From Zygnema cylindricum (lineage: Eukaryota > Streptophyta > Zygnematophyceae > Zygnematales > Zygnemataceae), in contig JBBHKE010001718.1 of NCBI GenBank assembly GCA_037447655.1, positions 1 to 64,000 on the forward strand: 64,000 bases of DNA, written 5' to 3'. The notes beneath the pieces were generated by a model that ran no database searches, was not told where the DNA came from, and saw only the letters and a list, made by a program, of their open reading frames with translations. Below, in pieces: positions 36,177-47,700 of the stretch. How positions within the stretch are numbered: the stretch's first letter is position 1; each line of letters starts with the position of its first letter. Made by a program: the position numbers and the translations under genes.

Positions 36177-37627
36177 CAATGCAGAAATGGTCATGCACAT
36201 TACGTGACACTACACAAATCAAACGGTTCTCTTCGAACCCTACCATTTCTTCTACGTAAATTTCGCTTTAATGCTCAGTACGGTGACGAGACTAGCTAAC
36301 CCTCGGTACAAACATTACGTTGCAGCTGAAGACGTACCTTTTCAAGGACAAGAGCGTCAGCATTTTCTCGAGGATCCTCCTTCACCCTTTGCTACTATTG
36401 ATTGGAAATAAAAACCTTCAAATGTACAAAATGTAAAAATACCTAAAGCTCGTACCTGAATCCCAAAATCAAGGAAGTTTATTTTCCTTCATATGCGATC
36501 AGTTGGCCAATGGCAAGAATGTCACATGATGCCAAAGAGGGACTAAGGAGAGTGAATGCTAAAAGTTCAAGTCTATTACCAACGTTACCAGCAAATGCCA
36601 ATATCTTGAAAGATGCTTACTGATAGGACATTAAAGATTTCAAAACATAACCCGTAAAATGGAAACTAAAACGCCATTGCCTTTTCCACTAAGAAAATGG
36701 TTTAGAACACGTCATGTTATATTTGAAAAGTTGATTGAAGTGGAAAGTCAACCTCGATAAAATGTTTTCTAGCATTGGAAGAGAACGAAAATATGAAAAG
36801 CATAGGATAGGAAAGTAAGAGAAATATTATATGCTGACTTTCCACCCGGACAAAAAACATCCCACACATAGAAAAATCTCGAGATGTTGTTGTGACCGTA
36901 TCTCAAAAAAAGAATGATGCATCAAATAAAAATAAATAATGATACAAATTCAAAAAAAGTGCAAAAATAGCTTGGCAGGCCTGTACTTGAATAAGAACCC
37001 ACAGAAATGTGTTTGTTGGCCTTCCACACTATTGGAGATGGAGTGTTTGAGGCCATAACGAAATAAATCTAGGAGAGATCCTGTGACATACACACAGTGC
37101 TATTTACCGTCGATTTTGACGTGTGCTTTTGGTGCATTGTCCTCAAAAATTTGTAATCAAAGTAGTGAAATTGAAAAGAAGTAGCTGATCTAATCTGTAC
37201 AAAAGTAAAAAAGAATGAAATAGATCTAATCTGTAGAAAAACAAGATTGAAGTAAAAGCACTGCAAGAGCACGAAATGTATATAGATACGAACACATATA
37301 AAAAGGACAAAATAGACAAACGTAACGGTCGTAGGCATTCAGGTAAACTAATAGAGAAAAGGAAAGGCTTAGTGACCCTTAACACACACAATCATTTTAC
37401 CGTTTTTTTTTTTTTTTCTGAGAGCTCTTAATAAATATCGTATGCATGGACATAATTGCTATATCAATATCGATAGTGATAATGCTACGATTATTGCATA
37501 ACGATATACTGATTTGATGCATCAAATATCAAAAATATTCAAAAAGGGCATATACTGAATACTGGTTTAACTTACCTCAAAAGAAAAGCTACAACAAACA
37601 TGGTAATTTTGGTGAAGTTTCACTCAC
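36177..37627. other. Intergenic DNA and possible last intron of the F-box gene
   Basis: No gene supported on either strand. I looked on the minus strand for an ApaG-domain exon expected downstream of the F-box gene and did not find one. A poly-T run lies at 37402-37417. Confidence 0.4.
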
Positions 37628-38943
37628 TTGCACATGTTGAGTCACAACTTTGGTGCAAAGTGGAGGCAGTTCAAAAAATAATGAAATAGCACGAATCTCC
37701 ACCTCGTCCTTGAGTGTACGTACAACATACATCCCATTCTCCAAACGCTTAGAGTACTCTTCGAACCAGTGCAGCAAACCATCGAATCGAAAAAGTTCCA
37801 AATTTGACAAACCATCGAATCGAAAAGTTCCAAATCTGACAAGAAGAACTCATCTGAATTGCAATGTTCTTGACCTCTTTTATCTAGTTGAAATAGTTCG
37901 GATTTCGAGGAAGAGGCGATTGTATTGAACCGTTCTTGATCTCTTTTTGGCACACATCGAATCATTTCAGGTGTCCTTGACACTTGACTTGTGGGATCGT
38001 AGGGAAAGCTATCCCCATTTGAGACAATGTATATCAAGCCATCGTTGCAGTTAAGAACAATGAGCTTCAAGAAGCTCAAAGATACTCCCATAAGTATCTT
38101 ATGTTTTTCAAGATAGAATTTCATTGTCCAACCGAGAATGCTTTTGAGTTCTAGTAACCACGTGTTATTAGCTAAACAACCATAACCACCTAGAAGTCCA
38201 TAAACTCCCGGAATTTCCTTAGTCGAGGATTGAACAAAGATTAACTGCCCGTTATGCAATCGGTATAGCACTCGCATAGGAAGAGGAAGCTTCACTCCGA
38301 GTTTTTCCTCTACGAAATCCAGGTCCTCTTCTGTAGCACTCGGACGCGGTGATTCCACAACTTCTTGAAAATTTTGAGCCAACCATGTCTTCATCCTTAA
38401 CCAACACAACTTAGCCCTCTTGTACCGACCTCCATACTTGGCAAATTCAAAATGAAATGTTTGGTACATCTGCAGAAGAATATAAAACCCAAGGTCAATC
38501 GAAAGACTTGACTTGAGGTTATTTTAACCGAAGCCGCCAATAATCACAAAAAACACCAAACTTCAATCTGAACTTACCATGAAGCACTCATCAAAATTTG
38601 TTCATGAAAGCATCATTATGAAAGAGTTGCCTGAATCAAGGTTCCTGAAGTTTAACACTTTCCTATAACCCTCGACCTACTCTGTGGCATATGCACTAAT
38701 TACCTTGAAACTGGAACATCCTTCTTTATTAGGTTTACGGGGAGAAGAACTCTCAAGATAGTCTTTCAGACAGTGAGCCTGCTGCAGGGAATCCTCACTT
38801 GCTGAGTCGCTCCAGTCTTTCCGTACACAGGCGGCTCTGGCGCACTCTTTGGCAGGGAGAGAGGAAAAGATGCGCACAAGAAGGGAGGCAGGGAGAGCAT
38901 TAATGGCGGAAGATCCCTCCGACAGGTCAGGATGAGAAGACAC
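37628..38943 (-). CDS. SKIP16: F-box and SUKH-domain protein (SKIP16-like), frameshifted and partial
   Basis: This is a substrate-binding subunit of an SCF ubiquitin ligase by family. Exon about 38943-38704 encodes the F-box (LPASLLVRIFSSL, CARAACVRKDW). An intron of 234 bp (GTAATT...CTGCAG) leads to exon 38469-37628, which holds the SMI1/KNR4 (SUKH) domain (ATEEDLDFVEEKLGVKLPLP, LYRLHNGQ, LLGGYG) and then HWFEEYSKRLENG...LFFELPPLC, typical of the link to ApaG in plant SKIP16. A 32/33-bp tandem duplication at 37775-37839 has lost one T in one unit, so the frame shifts just before HWFEEY. The donor after VTQHVQ (CAA|GTGAGT) implies another exon, but no ApaG exon was found. No ATG is evident at the 5' end, where TTTCTCAG at 38944 may be an acceptor for an upstream exon. 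It may be a pseudogene, or the T loss may be a sequencing error. Confidence 0.75.
37775..37839 (-). repeat. 33/32-bp tandem duplication in the F-box gene exon
   Basis: The unit CAAACCATCGAATCG... occurs at 37775-37807 (33 bp) and 37808-37839 (32 bp). The shorter unit has four A instead of five in the run after ATCG. Confidence 0.85.
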
Positions 38944-39171
38944 CTGAGAAATTCGTCGCAAATGTTACTTGGAGACAGTGAAGTGAGATTTATATTGATT
39001 GCAATCCTCAGCTTTGCTGCAGATGTTGCTTCTTTGTAAAGTGTTTAGGCTTCTTTTAGGTTCTTCCAATGATGATTGGCTGGTAGGCAATGGAGGCAAA
39101 TCAAGCGGCAAACCGAGCGTTATATCAACACGGTTTGTTTCAACCAAAAATTGGAGATAACCAGAAATTGG

Positions 39172-39397
39172 AGTACACCGTGTGTCGTTGTAGCGTCAAT
39201 GGCACTATATCGGTGCCCTTGAATTTTACCTCTCGAACCTAAAATACTGTCGAGAATACTATGTTTTTATTTCTTGACGCTAATACTTCAAACGGTTTAA
39301 AACAAGCCACGTCATTCGACACGAAATTAGAATTTATACCGTTATTATATACCCCACGGTTGTAATTCTTGACGCTTACAACTTTACACGGTGTACT
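39172..39397. mobile_element. MITE-like element with TACACCGTGT ends
   Basis: AGTACACCGTGT at the left end and ACACGGTGTACT at the right are inverted, and the match continues in diverged form into GCGTCAA (left) and TTGACGC (right). It is 226 bp and non-coding. It lies about 230 bp upstream of the F-box exon. Confidence 0.65.
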
Positions 39398-39577
39398 GTA
39401 GCACGCAGTGTTGTACTTTGTCATTTGTGGCCGTCCGATTCGGATCTAGGTTTCATTTGAATCGACGAAGAGTGTGGGAGGGCGTGCAGTTCCGTGATTA
39501 CATGTTCACGCAGAATGTTGTAAACTGCAACGGATCTTGCTGGGAGCTCGCAGTTGAGTTTGCAATTAGGGTTTCGT

Positions 39578-39580
<3 letters not shown>

Positions 39581-39617
<37 letters not shown>
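39581..39617 (+). repeat. (CT)n microsatellite
   Basis: About 18 CT units, a typical 5'-leader or promoter tract in plants. It lies upstream of the ATG at 39802. Confidence 0.85.
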
Positions 39618-39620
<3 letters not shown>

Positions 39621-39801
39621 TTCTCTCCCCCCGACCGCGCTCTTTCTGGTTCTTCACATCGCAGAAAAATTATTCAGTTCTTTTATTGGAATAGCAGGAA
39701 ATAAAATCAAGGTTTTGTCGGTTGCTTCGGTTGTGTTTGGAATTTGAATTCGGCTTCGACCTCCGTTTTTTTTTTGAGCCGAGAACGTTTTTGTTGACGA
39801 A

Positions 39802-39912
39802 ATGGCGACGAGACGGTCCAATGTATGTTTTGAGAGGGAAAAACCAGGAAACGATAGGCTGAGGAATGATGTAGGGGGAAAGAAAGGATATGGACGAGGG
39901 AGTGGTATAGTT
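39802..39912 (+). CDS. Possible first coding exon, unrecognised
   Basis: An ATG after a CT-rich, leader-like stretch opens MATRRSNVCFEREKPGNDRL followed by a basic Gly-rich part. A possible donor (GTG|GTATAG) lies near 39913. I do not recognise the protein, and it does not resemble the N-terminus of SF3B6, the next plus-strand gene. It could be chance. Confidence 0.2.
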
Positions 39913-42533
39913 AAATTCTTTATCAATTCGGCAAGCATTTTTTGTAGCCTTGTTTTGCTTTGTTATTTTCGCCATTATTTCATCTTTTACTTATCCCCGT
40001 ACATGTTAGTTCAATAATTGCCAAGGGGTGAATATGGAGTCAACAATCAATTTTTTTAAATGCATCCGTCTTCATCTTTGTTTTCTTAGCAAACTGAACG
40101 GAATAACTGCTCTATTAATTTTTTCTTCTCATAAGGTTGACAAATGGTTTTGTTAGTGTGTCGCCTTAGGAAGGAAATTCTCAACTGAGGTTTTGGCTTC
40201 AGGAATTGAGTTTCTTGGCCTATTTGTATATATGTCTATCTTTTTCTTTCGTATTACACCCTTTCTTGTACGATAAGTAGATTGTAGTGATTAGTACTTG
40301 ATGTCAAGTATGTCATGTTATAAATGGTAAGAAAAAGAAATCGGGAAGCCATGGCGGAAAGTTTACGTGTTGATGACGTCATAAGGTAGCATGACTTCGC
40401 GATGTCACAAAACCCTAAACATCTACAATGTCACAAAAACTCGATGTCTACAAAAGTCGCCGTTTTTGTAGACGTCACTAATTTCAGGAAGTTTCGTAGT
40501 CGTTTACATTTCGTTTTGTACTATCGTAGGCTGTTGCATATTTTGTAGACGTTTACAGTTGTCACATATTTGAAGGAATGAAGGCGCAAGCAATGATTGA
40601 CATAGGAACACTTTGAAAAGTACACCGTAAAAATCACCGCTAAAATCCAAAGTAACATTTCAAAGTTTCGGTTACATGGGAACTGTTAGGACATTTGTGG
40701 AATCGGGTGTTAGACGATTCAGTCTTTTGTTCGATCTCTCGTCTAAGTCTTGTATGTCGGTTCGCGTCACGTATATTTGTTTGTTTGGTACGGTAGTATG
40801 TTTGTTGTACGTTTGTTTTGGTTCGTTGTGTTGTGTGGTACCGGGTGTGCTGACTAGCACACTGTTTCAGTCTTGGTGCCAGATGTTGACTTGTAGTGAG
40901 GTGTTTGAGAGGCACGTTTTTTGTGCCGTGTATTCTAAAGTTTGTTGTGTGTTTTGTAGACTAATATAGTAGTCAGATTGGGTAAAAGGTTAAGTAAGAA
41001 AATTGTGTGAGAAATTATGTACAGAAAAGCTTCGGTGTAATATGAATGTGTATTGGCCGATGTGATCTGTGAATGTTTTCATATGTGTGATTATTGGTGA
41101 AAGCTTCCGCTGTGCGATCACTTTATAAGACGTGAGAATTTAGTGATCCTCTTACAGGAACACGCCCTAAGTCCTAAATACTCCAGAACTCAAACAAACA
41201 AAGTACTAAGGACCGCATGACGTACAAAAGTACGCATGCGAACCAAGCATACAAAAGTACACGCGAACCAATCATACTATACGCGGTACTATGCAAATGT
41301 ATGAAGCGTTGTAAAAACTTAAAGTACTACACTGTCGATCTTATTTAGCGTGTTGAACACTAATTCGGCGCCCCTAAATTTTGAGGGTTTTACCTAAAAT
41401 AGGGTAAATGAGACTAATTTTTCCTGTACGCTAATTACGAGATGAACAATTAGTGTACACCATTTTAATTTATGTATATTTTTATTAGTGTGGAGTACGG
41501 AACGTGTCGGTTAGTATAAAAATGTACTTTTTAATTATATAAGTACGGATATTCTAAAAAAATATCTGCTATCACACGAAAAACTGCCCTGTGAATTAAA
41601 AGATTTCGTACTTGTACCTGTTTTAGTGTACATTTATTTGACGCGTATTGCCTACACCCTAAAAAACCGAAATTAGTGTTAAGAATTAATTAGAGTGAAA
41701 GTATGCGACAGTGTACGAATTGTCAGAATTTGTACTTTTACCTATAATACTGTGAATATCCTCTCGACAAATCAGCTATACCCATATTGGCGTTCGTTGA
41801 AAAATTAGTGTATGACTTTTTTTTCGAAATTTTTCCAAGTCAAAATTAGCGTATATGACACTAAATTATTCTACACACTAATAATTTCTACACGCTAAAT
41901 ACGATCGACGGTGTAGCATATAATTGATCTAAATATTTTTTTGATGGCATTCAAGTCTTGGCAGACAGAAGATAAAGTACCAACGTTAGGAAGCATCAGG
42001 ATTGCAGTCCAGAATACTGCTACTTATATCTGGGTCATAAAGATTATATTTGGAAACAAAAACCAGCAGTAGTATTAGACTTGTCATGACTATAGTTCAT
42101 TCTTACTTTTGAAGCCTCTATATTATTAACTTTGTATAAGCAAAGACTTGTATTGAGATTCGGAATCCGCGTTTTAAAGAGAGATTCAGTTTAAGAGAGT
42201 TGTGGGCTTGGATGTCATGCAGACTCGTCCATGGAAAGGTTCTTAATTTCTAACAGAGATATAATAGTTTTCATCCTTTTAGCCAATACATTGTCTATTG
42301 TAAGTAGTCTAGATGGACTACTAATACGGATGGATATAAGTATGCTTCTTCACAATTGTTCACAAATACTGTGCTCAAACCAGATTTTGGGAAAATCATT
42401 AAAACGTCAATTTGGAATATTAGTGTGTTTTAGAGTCTTTACGATAAAAGTGTAGTCGTTCCACATTGAACTGAAGGTGTTGATCTGTTATCCTATCTCT
42501 TTTTTTTTTTTTTTGCCTTTTTTTTCAATGCAG
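39913..42533. other. Gene-free stretch upstream of the SF3B6 exons
   Basis: I searched the plus strand for an exon encoding the SF3B6 N-terminal RRM half (RNP2, YVRNLPFNI type) and found none. It contains the inverted-repeat element at 41327-41916 and a T-run before 42533. Confidence 0.45.
41327..41916. mobile_element. Inverted-repeat element with CTACAC ends (590 bp)
   Basis: The left end CTACACTGTCGATC and the right end GATCGACGGTGTAG are inverted, extending through TATTTAGCGTGT on both sides with two mismatches in 27. The interior is AT-rich, carries several GTAC motifs and has no coding region. It is the longest member of a family seen repeatedly in this window. Confidence 0.8.
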
Positions 42534-43052
42534 AGGCACAGCTAAAGATACGAGAGGGACAGCCTTTGTTGTTTATGAAGACATATATGACGCAAAAAAT
42601 GCAGTTGATCATCTTTCTGGGTTTAACGTTGCGAATCGTTATCTTATTGTTCTTTATTACCAACAAGCGAAAATGACAAAGAAAGTGGATGCGGTAAGAA
42701 ACTCATTTCCTCACTCGTTTTCTCTCTCAGAATTTGAAGTTTGGAGTTGATTTGGGTTTATGTTGAGTTATTGTCTGTTTGATGGTTAGTACCCTAATTT
42801 TCTTCAGTAGTTTACTGTTGAATTGTAGTTTTTTCCTTTCTATTTTTTGGTATTTTTTAGGGAAGGTTTGGATCTATCGACTCAATTATACTAGATAGTG
42901 TGTTGACGAACTTACTATATGAGGTTTATAAGTTTCTTTAGTAGTTCTTATTTCTGATTATGGTTCGCGTTTTTTGTATTTTGCAGAAAAAGAAGGAAGA
43001 GGAGTTGACAAAGCTACAAGAAAAGTACGGTGTTTCAACAAAGGAAAAATAA
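42534..43052 (+). CDS. SF3B6: SF3B6 / p14 branch-site RRM protein, C-terminal exons only
   Basis: SF3B6 (p14) is a U2 snRNP SF3b subunit that contacts the branch-site adenosine. Exon 42534-42693 follows a T-rich tract and CAG. It encodes [16 protein letters not shown] (RNP1) through [21 protein letters not shown] 293-bp intron (GTAAGA...TTGCAG) separates exon 42987-43052, which encodes [21 protein letters not shown] and a TAA stop. Both exons are intact and highly conserved in sequence. The upstream half (RNP2 and the first helix) is missing. Entry is in phase 2, so an upstream exon is required, but none was seen back to 39.4 kb. It is either a gene with a distant first exon or a 5'-truncated copy. 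An AATAAA at about 43308 may serve polyadenylation. Confidence 0.85.
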
Positions 43053-44751
43053 GAGGAAAATTAGTAAGTCAATTTAATAAATTCACAGATCTCTCTCAAG
43101 CATCGGAGTGTAAAGAAGAATGTGGAGTGTTTTGTACTAATGAACAGTTTTATAAGAAACTACTGTGTTGGTTTAGGTTTTTAGGGTTTCTTTCGTTTGT
43201 TAATCGGTTATAGATTCGGCTTGACAACACCATGTATAGATTTTGACATTTCATCAAGAAAAATCATTAGTCGAAAAAAATAGTATTTTTTTTCATGTTG
43301 TTTCATCAATAAAGTTAACAGTGATTTCTATTCTTTTGCAATGGTACTTCGTACTATTTTAGGAGAAATTGACATTTATTGTGACGACTTTTTTGTGTAT
43401 GTCAAAATTTTGTCCTTGTTCCAATTAGGTTTTCACTCAAGCTTGATAAAAAGCTTCGGAAATGAATTGTTTAGGAGAACAACTTGGTGAAAAAGTAGAT
43501 TATAGGGTATAAAATACCAGGGTTTGTTTATCCTTTGAAACAAAAAACAGTTTTGACATACGTTTTAGGTTCAACGGAGTTTTGTGTTATCGCCATTTTC
43601 TATCCAGCACAAGCCTGATTTCACACGTGTTCAATGCTAACAATATTTACTTTAGATGAATCCGGAATTCAAACTATTCATGCACAATAAAGAGTACAAG
43701 GTTGCTATGTCTTCATCCCGCAAAGCCATGATTTTACGTGGCCAATACTAACAAACGTTTTAGTACTCATTCAATATAGTATACACATTCAATATATATT
43801 GTATAGCTCAGCCTTTCAATGAGGTAAAGAAACTCAATGAGGCACAAATGCGGTTTTCAAAATGTTTACATGTATCTGCCACAACAATGAGAATATTTTT
43901 GTTTGCATCCATTTCTCGGTGTATTTGGAAAACATTGAATTCGCTTCGAGTGTCCATATTAAATACTTTTTTGGCATCTTTAACCAGCTTTATCATTGCA
44001 CACAAGATCCCCTTAAAAGAAAAGTTACTTGGGGAAAAGCTGTACTGGATTGAGGATTTGCATCTAAAGAAAACAAAAACAAAAAAAGTAGACTAGAAAT
44101 AGTATCCAATTATAACAGAATTGAAATACCAAACCTAAGCCTAACCAACCCGAGCAAACCTAACCTGATCACAGACTTGGTGATAGCAAATTTGTGAATA
44201 GGAAAGATGCCACTTCAGCTCTGCTTAACTACACCGTGAATCGCTATTAGCGTAGAAAATTACTAGCATGACTCTTTTAGTGTTTACAACTCTATTTCCG
44301 GTTCAAATGAGGTTGGCGATTATGAATCGAAAAAAGATAAAAAAGTAAAGCTAAATTATGTCAAAAAGTGTCATAAAGAACCACGTGTACAATGGGCAAT
44401 TCTGAATGCAAGACAAAAGCGACAAAAACACAAAGCCAAAACAAACAAAACAAGTTGGAAGACGCTTTTCTTGAACAGTGAAACGAGCAAAACTCTGTTG
44501 TTAACAGAAAAAAAATGTCATAAAATGCAAATGATACTCGATACTCGGTTAACTGTCACAAAGAGTTTTGACATTTTAACGAACTTCGTTTCTCATCAAC
44601 AACAAAAACACATTTCCATTGTTAAAAAAACCAACACACACATTCCATAGGAGAAACCAGAAATACGTTGGAGATAAAAAAAAGTGCACAAAAAAGGGAA
44701 ACGATTAACATAAAAATATTTAAATCAAAATCTTCGCAACATGAGAAAAAG
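43053..44751. other. Region between convergent SF3B6 and AspRS genes
   Basis: No gene is firmly supported. A 65-codon minus-strand open stretch at 43808-44005 (DMDTRSEFNVFQIHREMD region) is clean but unrecognised. A CTACACCGTGAATCGCTATTAGCG terminus of the inverted-repeat family lies near 44231. Confidence 0.4.
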
Positions 44752-47700
44752 TTATGTTTGCTTTGTAACTGAAATCGACAACTCTTTCAATTGCTTCTCA
44801 TCTACAGTCGAGGGAGACCGAGTGAGGAGACATTGGGCAGTCGTGGTTTTAGGGAAAGCAATCACATCTCGAATAGAATCTTCTCCGGCCAATAGCATCG
44901 CTAGACGGTCGACTCCATAGGCAATACCACCTGCATAAATAAAAAAAAACGTATTAAAAACGTTTAAACCAACAAGCTTTCAAAAAAGAAACATAGTTAC
45001 AAAAAAGAAACACGTTTCGTAAAAGAAACAAGTTTTGAAAAAGAAACAACCAACAAGTTCAGAAGAAGGAAATGGGGTAAGTTTTAACCAGCAAACGTGG
45101 TTTAACCGATAAACGTAAAACCGATAAAACGACTGAAATTTCGACAAATGCAAACTCAGTTTAACATACTTCGTCTAAACCAGTGAAAAAGAAGAAAAAC
45201 TGAAAAAGGTGGGTGAAATTACTAGAGCATCACAGAGGAAAACAAGGAAAAAAACAAAGAAAAAAAAAAGATATGGAAAATAACAGAGAAAAAAAGGATG
45301 AGGTATAAGACTCAGACAGATTTTTGTACTTTCAACTTTAATTTTTACAAAAAAGGGTAAAGTGTATCTTACCGTGGGGAGGAGCCCCAAAATCGAATGC
45401 TTCCAAAAGATATCCAAACTTCTCTTCCGCCTGCAAAAATTATTTTCAAAACATCAAATATCACTGTTACTAAAAAACTACACCGCTCATCGTTATTAGT
45501 GTTAATAACACTAATTCGGTCGCGACTTTATCTGGCCAAAAATCACAAAATAGTGTTAACAACATTATTTAAGGGCGTGGACTACAATCTGCCACGTCCC
45601 CTTGCACTAAATTAGTTTTATAAATTCTAAATTTTGCATTAACACTAATAAAACTTTAACGCTAATAACGATGAGCGGCATACTATTGTGCATCAGTAGC
45701 CTCTATATGTAACTTTCTTTGACCTACCGACATCGTTTCGATAAATCGGCAAGGGAGTTAACGCGATATTTTACAGATATATCGGCATGATAGGTCGATA
45801 AAAAATTATCGCGATTGTTGACTTGATTTTAGTGATTTTTGTAGAGTGATTGGTACGAATTTTTTGTATGAAAGTGCTACATACAGTAGGTACTGGGGTT
45901 CCGTACTTTCGTTCGTGTAGATACATGGAATGACATACTATACACTGTATACAGTAGTGATAACATATAGTGTATAGCACTAGTGTATTGTAATACTATA
46001 TATTTACCCACATTACTCTAGAAAAAACCCTAAAACAGCCCTTAAATTGCTCTGTTACTGTTTTTCCTAAGCACCAAAAAATTGTAAAACGGGAAAAAAA
46101 AGAAAAAAAAACTAAAATAGGAACATAAGACAAAAGATGCAACAATTTTGGCACAGACAAGATTTTTTTATCGTTTAAAGATGGGAAAAGGAGGTAGAAG
46201 AGGAAAAAAAAAAAAGGAGAGAGTAGAACAAACCTCTTCTAGAGTTAAACCAACAAGCTCGAAAACCCGCTCTTGAATATCTCTTCGATATGTACGAAGA
46301 CTCCCTCCTCCCATCTATCGAAAACCAAACCAAACTTAAAAAACAATTATCCATCAATGCTCTCCCAACCAATCATCATTTCTCCTTTCCTCTTTGAAAA
46401 AGACTCTGGTCACAAATTTCATAACAACTACAATTTTTCATAACAACTACCATTTTTCATAACAACTACCAAATTTTGTAACAACTGTTCCAACAAACAG
46501 ATTATAGGAGAGATCAAAACAGCGAGTTCATATGGAACGTGGAACACTCCAGGGTTTTACACGGTTTTGAGGTTAAATATTTTGAGGTTTTCAAGGTTTT
46601 CAAGTCATTTCCCCGAGGTTTTTGAAGTTGTTTTTTTTAGATTTTTGAAGTTATTCTTTTTGACGTTTCCGAGGCTTTTTTTTTGAGAGTTTTCGAAGGA
46701 AATTTACCTCCACTCCATTATAAACCATATCATAAGCTAAAGCTCGAGCTGTCCTTAGGTCAGCCATGTCCTCCGGGTGGGGGGCAGTGAAGGGATGATG
46801 CAAAGCCTGTCTCCCAAAAACAAAAAACCCTAAAAACTCAAAAAACTTAAAACAAAACTCTAAATATCCTAAAAAACTTTAAAAACGCTAAACCTCAAAA
46901 AGCAAAAATAAACGAATATAGACCAATTATCAAGCTAAAACTCGAAAAAATAAGGTTCTGTCTCATAAGTTTCTGTTTCTGTCACCAAGTACCAAGATTA
47001 CGAATACTACATCGTGAATCGGTAGAGATTACCGCGAGGACTGTTTTAGTGTCGATAATTTTGATTTAGTTACGAAGGACGTACATGATAGATGACTGTT
47101 TCAATTATTAGTGTTATGAACGTAATAATAATTAGTGTTATTAACAGTACTTCATGGTCAGAGGGAAAAAGGAAAAAAAAGGGAAAAAAATCGGGCGCCA
47201 CATTAGTAGTTATTAACCTACAGCAATTCCCAATGTTCACTGTTTATTCCTATATATGTTAATAACATTAAATAGAGTAGACAAGACATAACGTCCCACC
47301 AGTGCAAATTATACCATTGATACTGCTTACACTTTAATACTAAAAATTCCTTTACCACTAGTATTGACAGGCAATGTATATGCCCAAAATAAAATTACAT
47401 ATTAGGTACCCACAATTTAAATCTTAGGATATGACAAATGTTGATTGGTTCTCCTCCATAAATTTTAATTTTTTATTTTAATGCATCAATGCCAATTGCC
47501 ACTTCTAACTTAATAAGAAATTAGAATGGTTCAACCCGACGCAACGGATTTTGATTCAAAGTTGAAGGAGTTAAACATAATACGAACAAATATTCTGATT
47601 CGCTACATTTACATTTAAAAGAATCTCTGCAATGTTGTATCGCTAAATAGGCTATTTTTGACTCATTGTCAAACTCACCTCTGCCCTCTGTTCTTCCTCG

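Noticed and set aside
36900-37560. Search for an ApaG exon of the F-box gene
   Set aside because: No frame on the minus strand showed ApaG-type motifs; the short open frames here are AT-rich chance.
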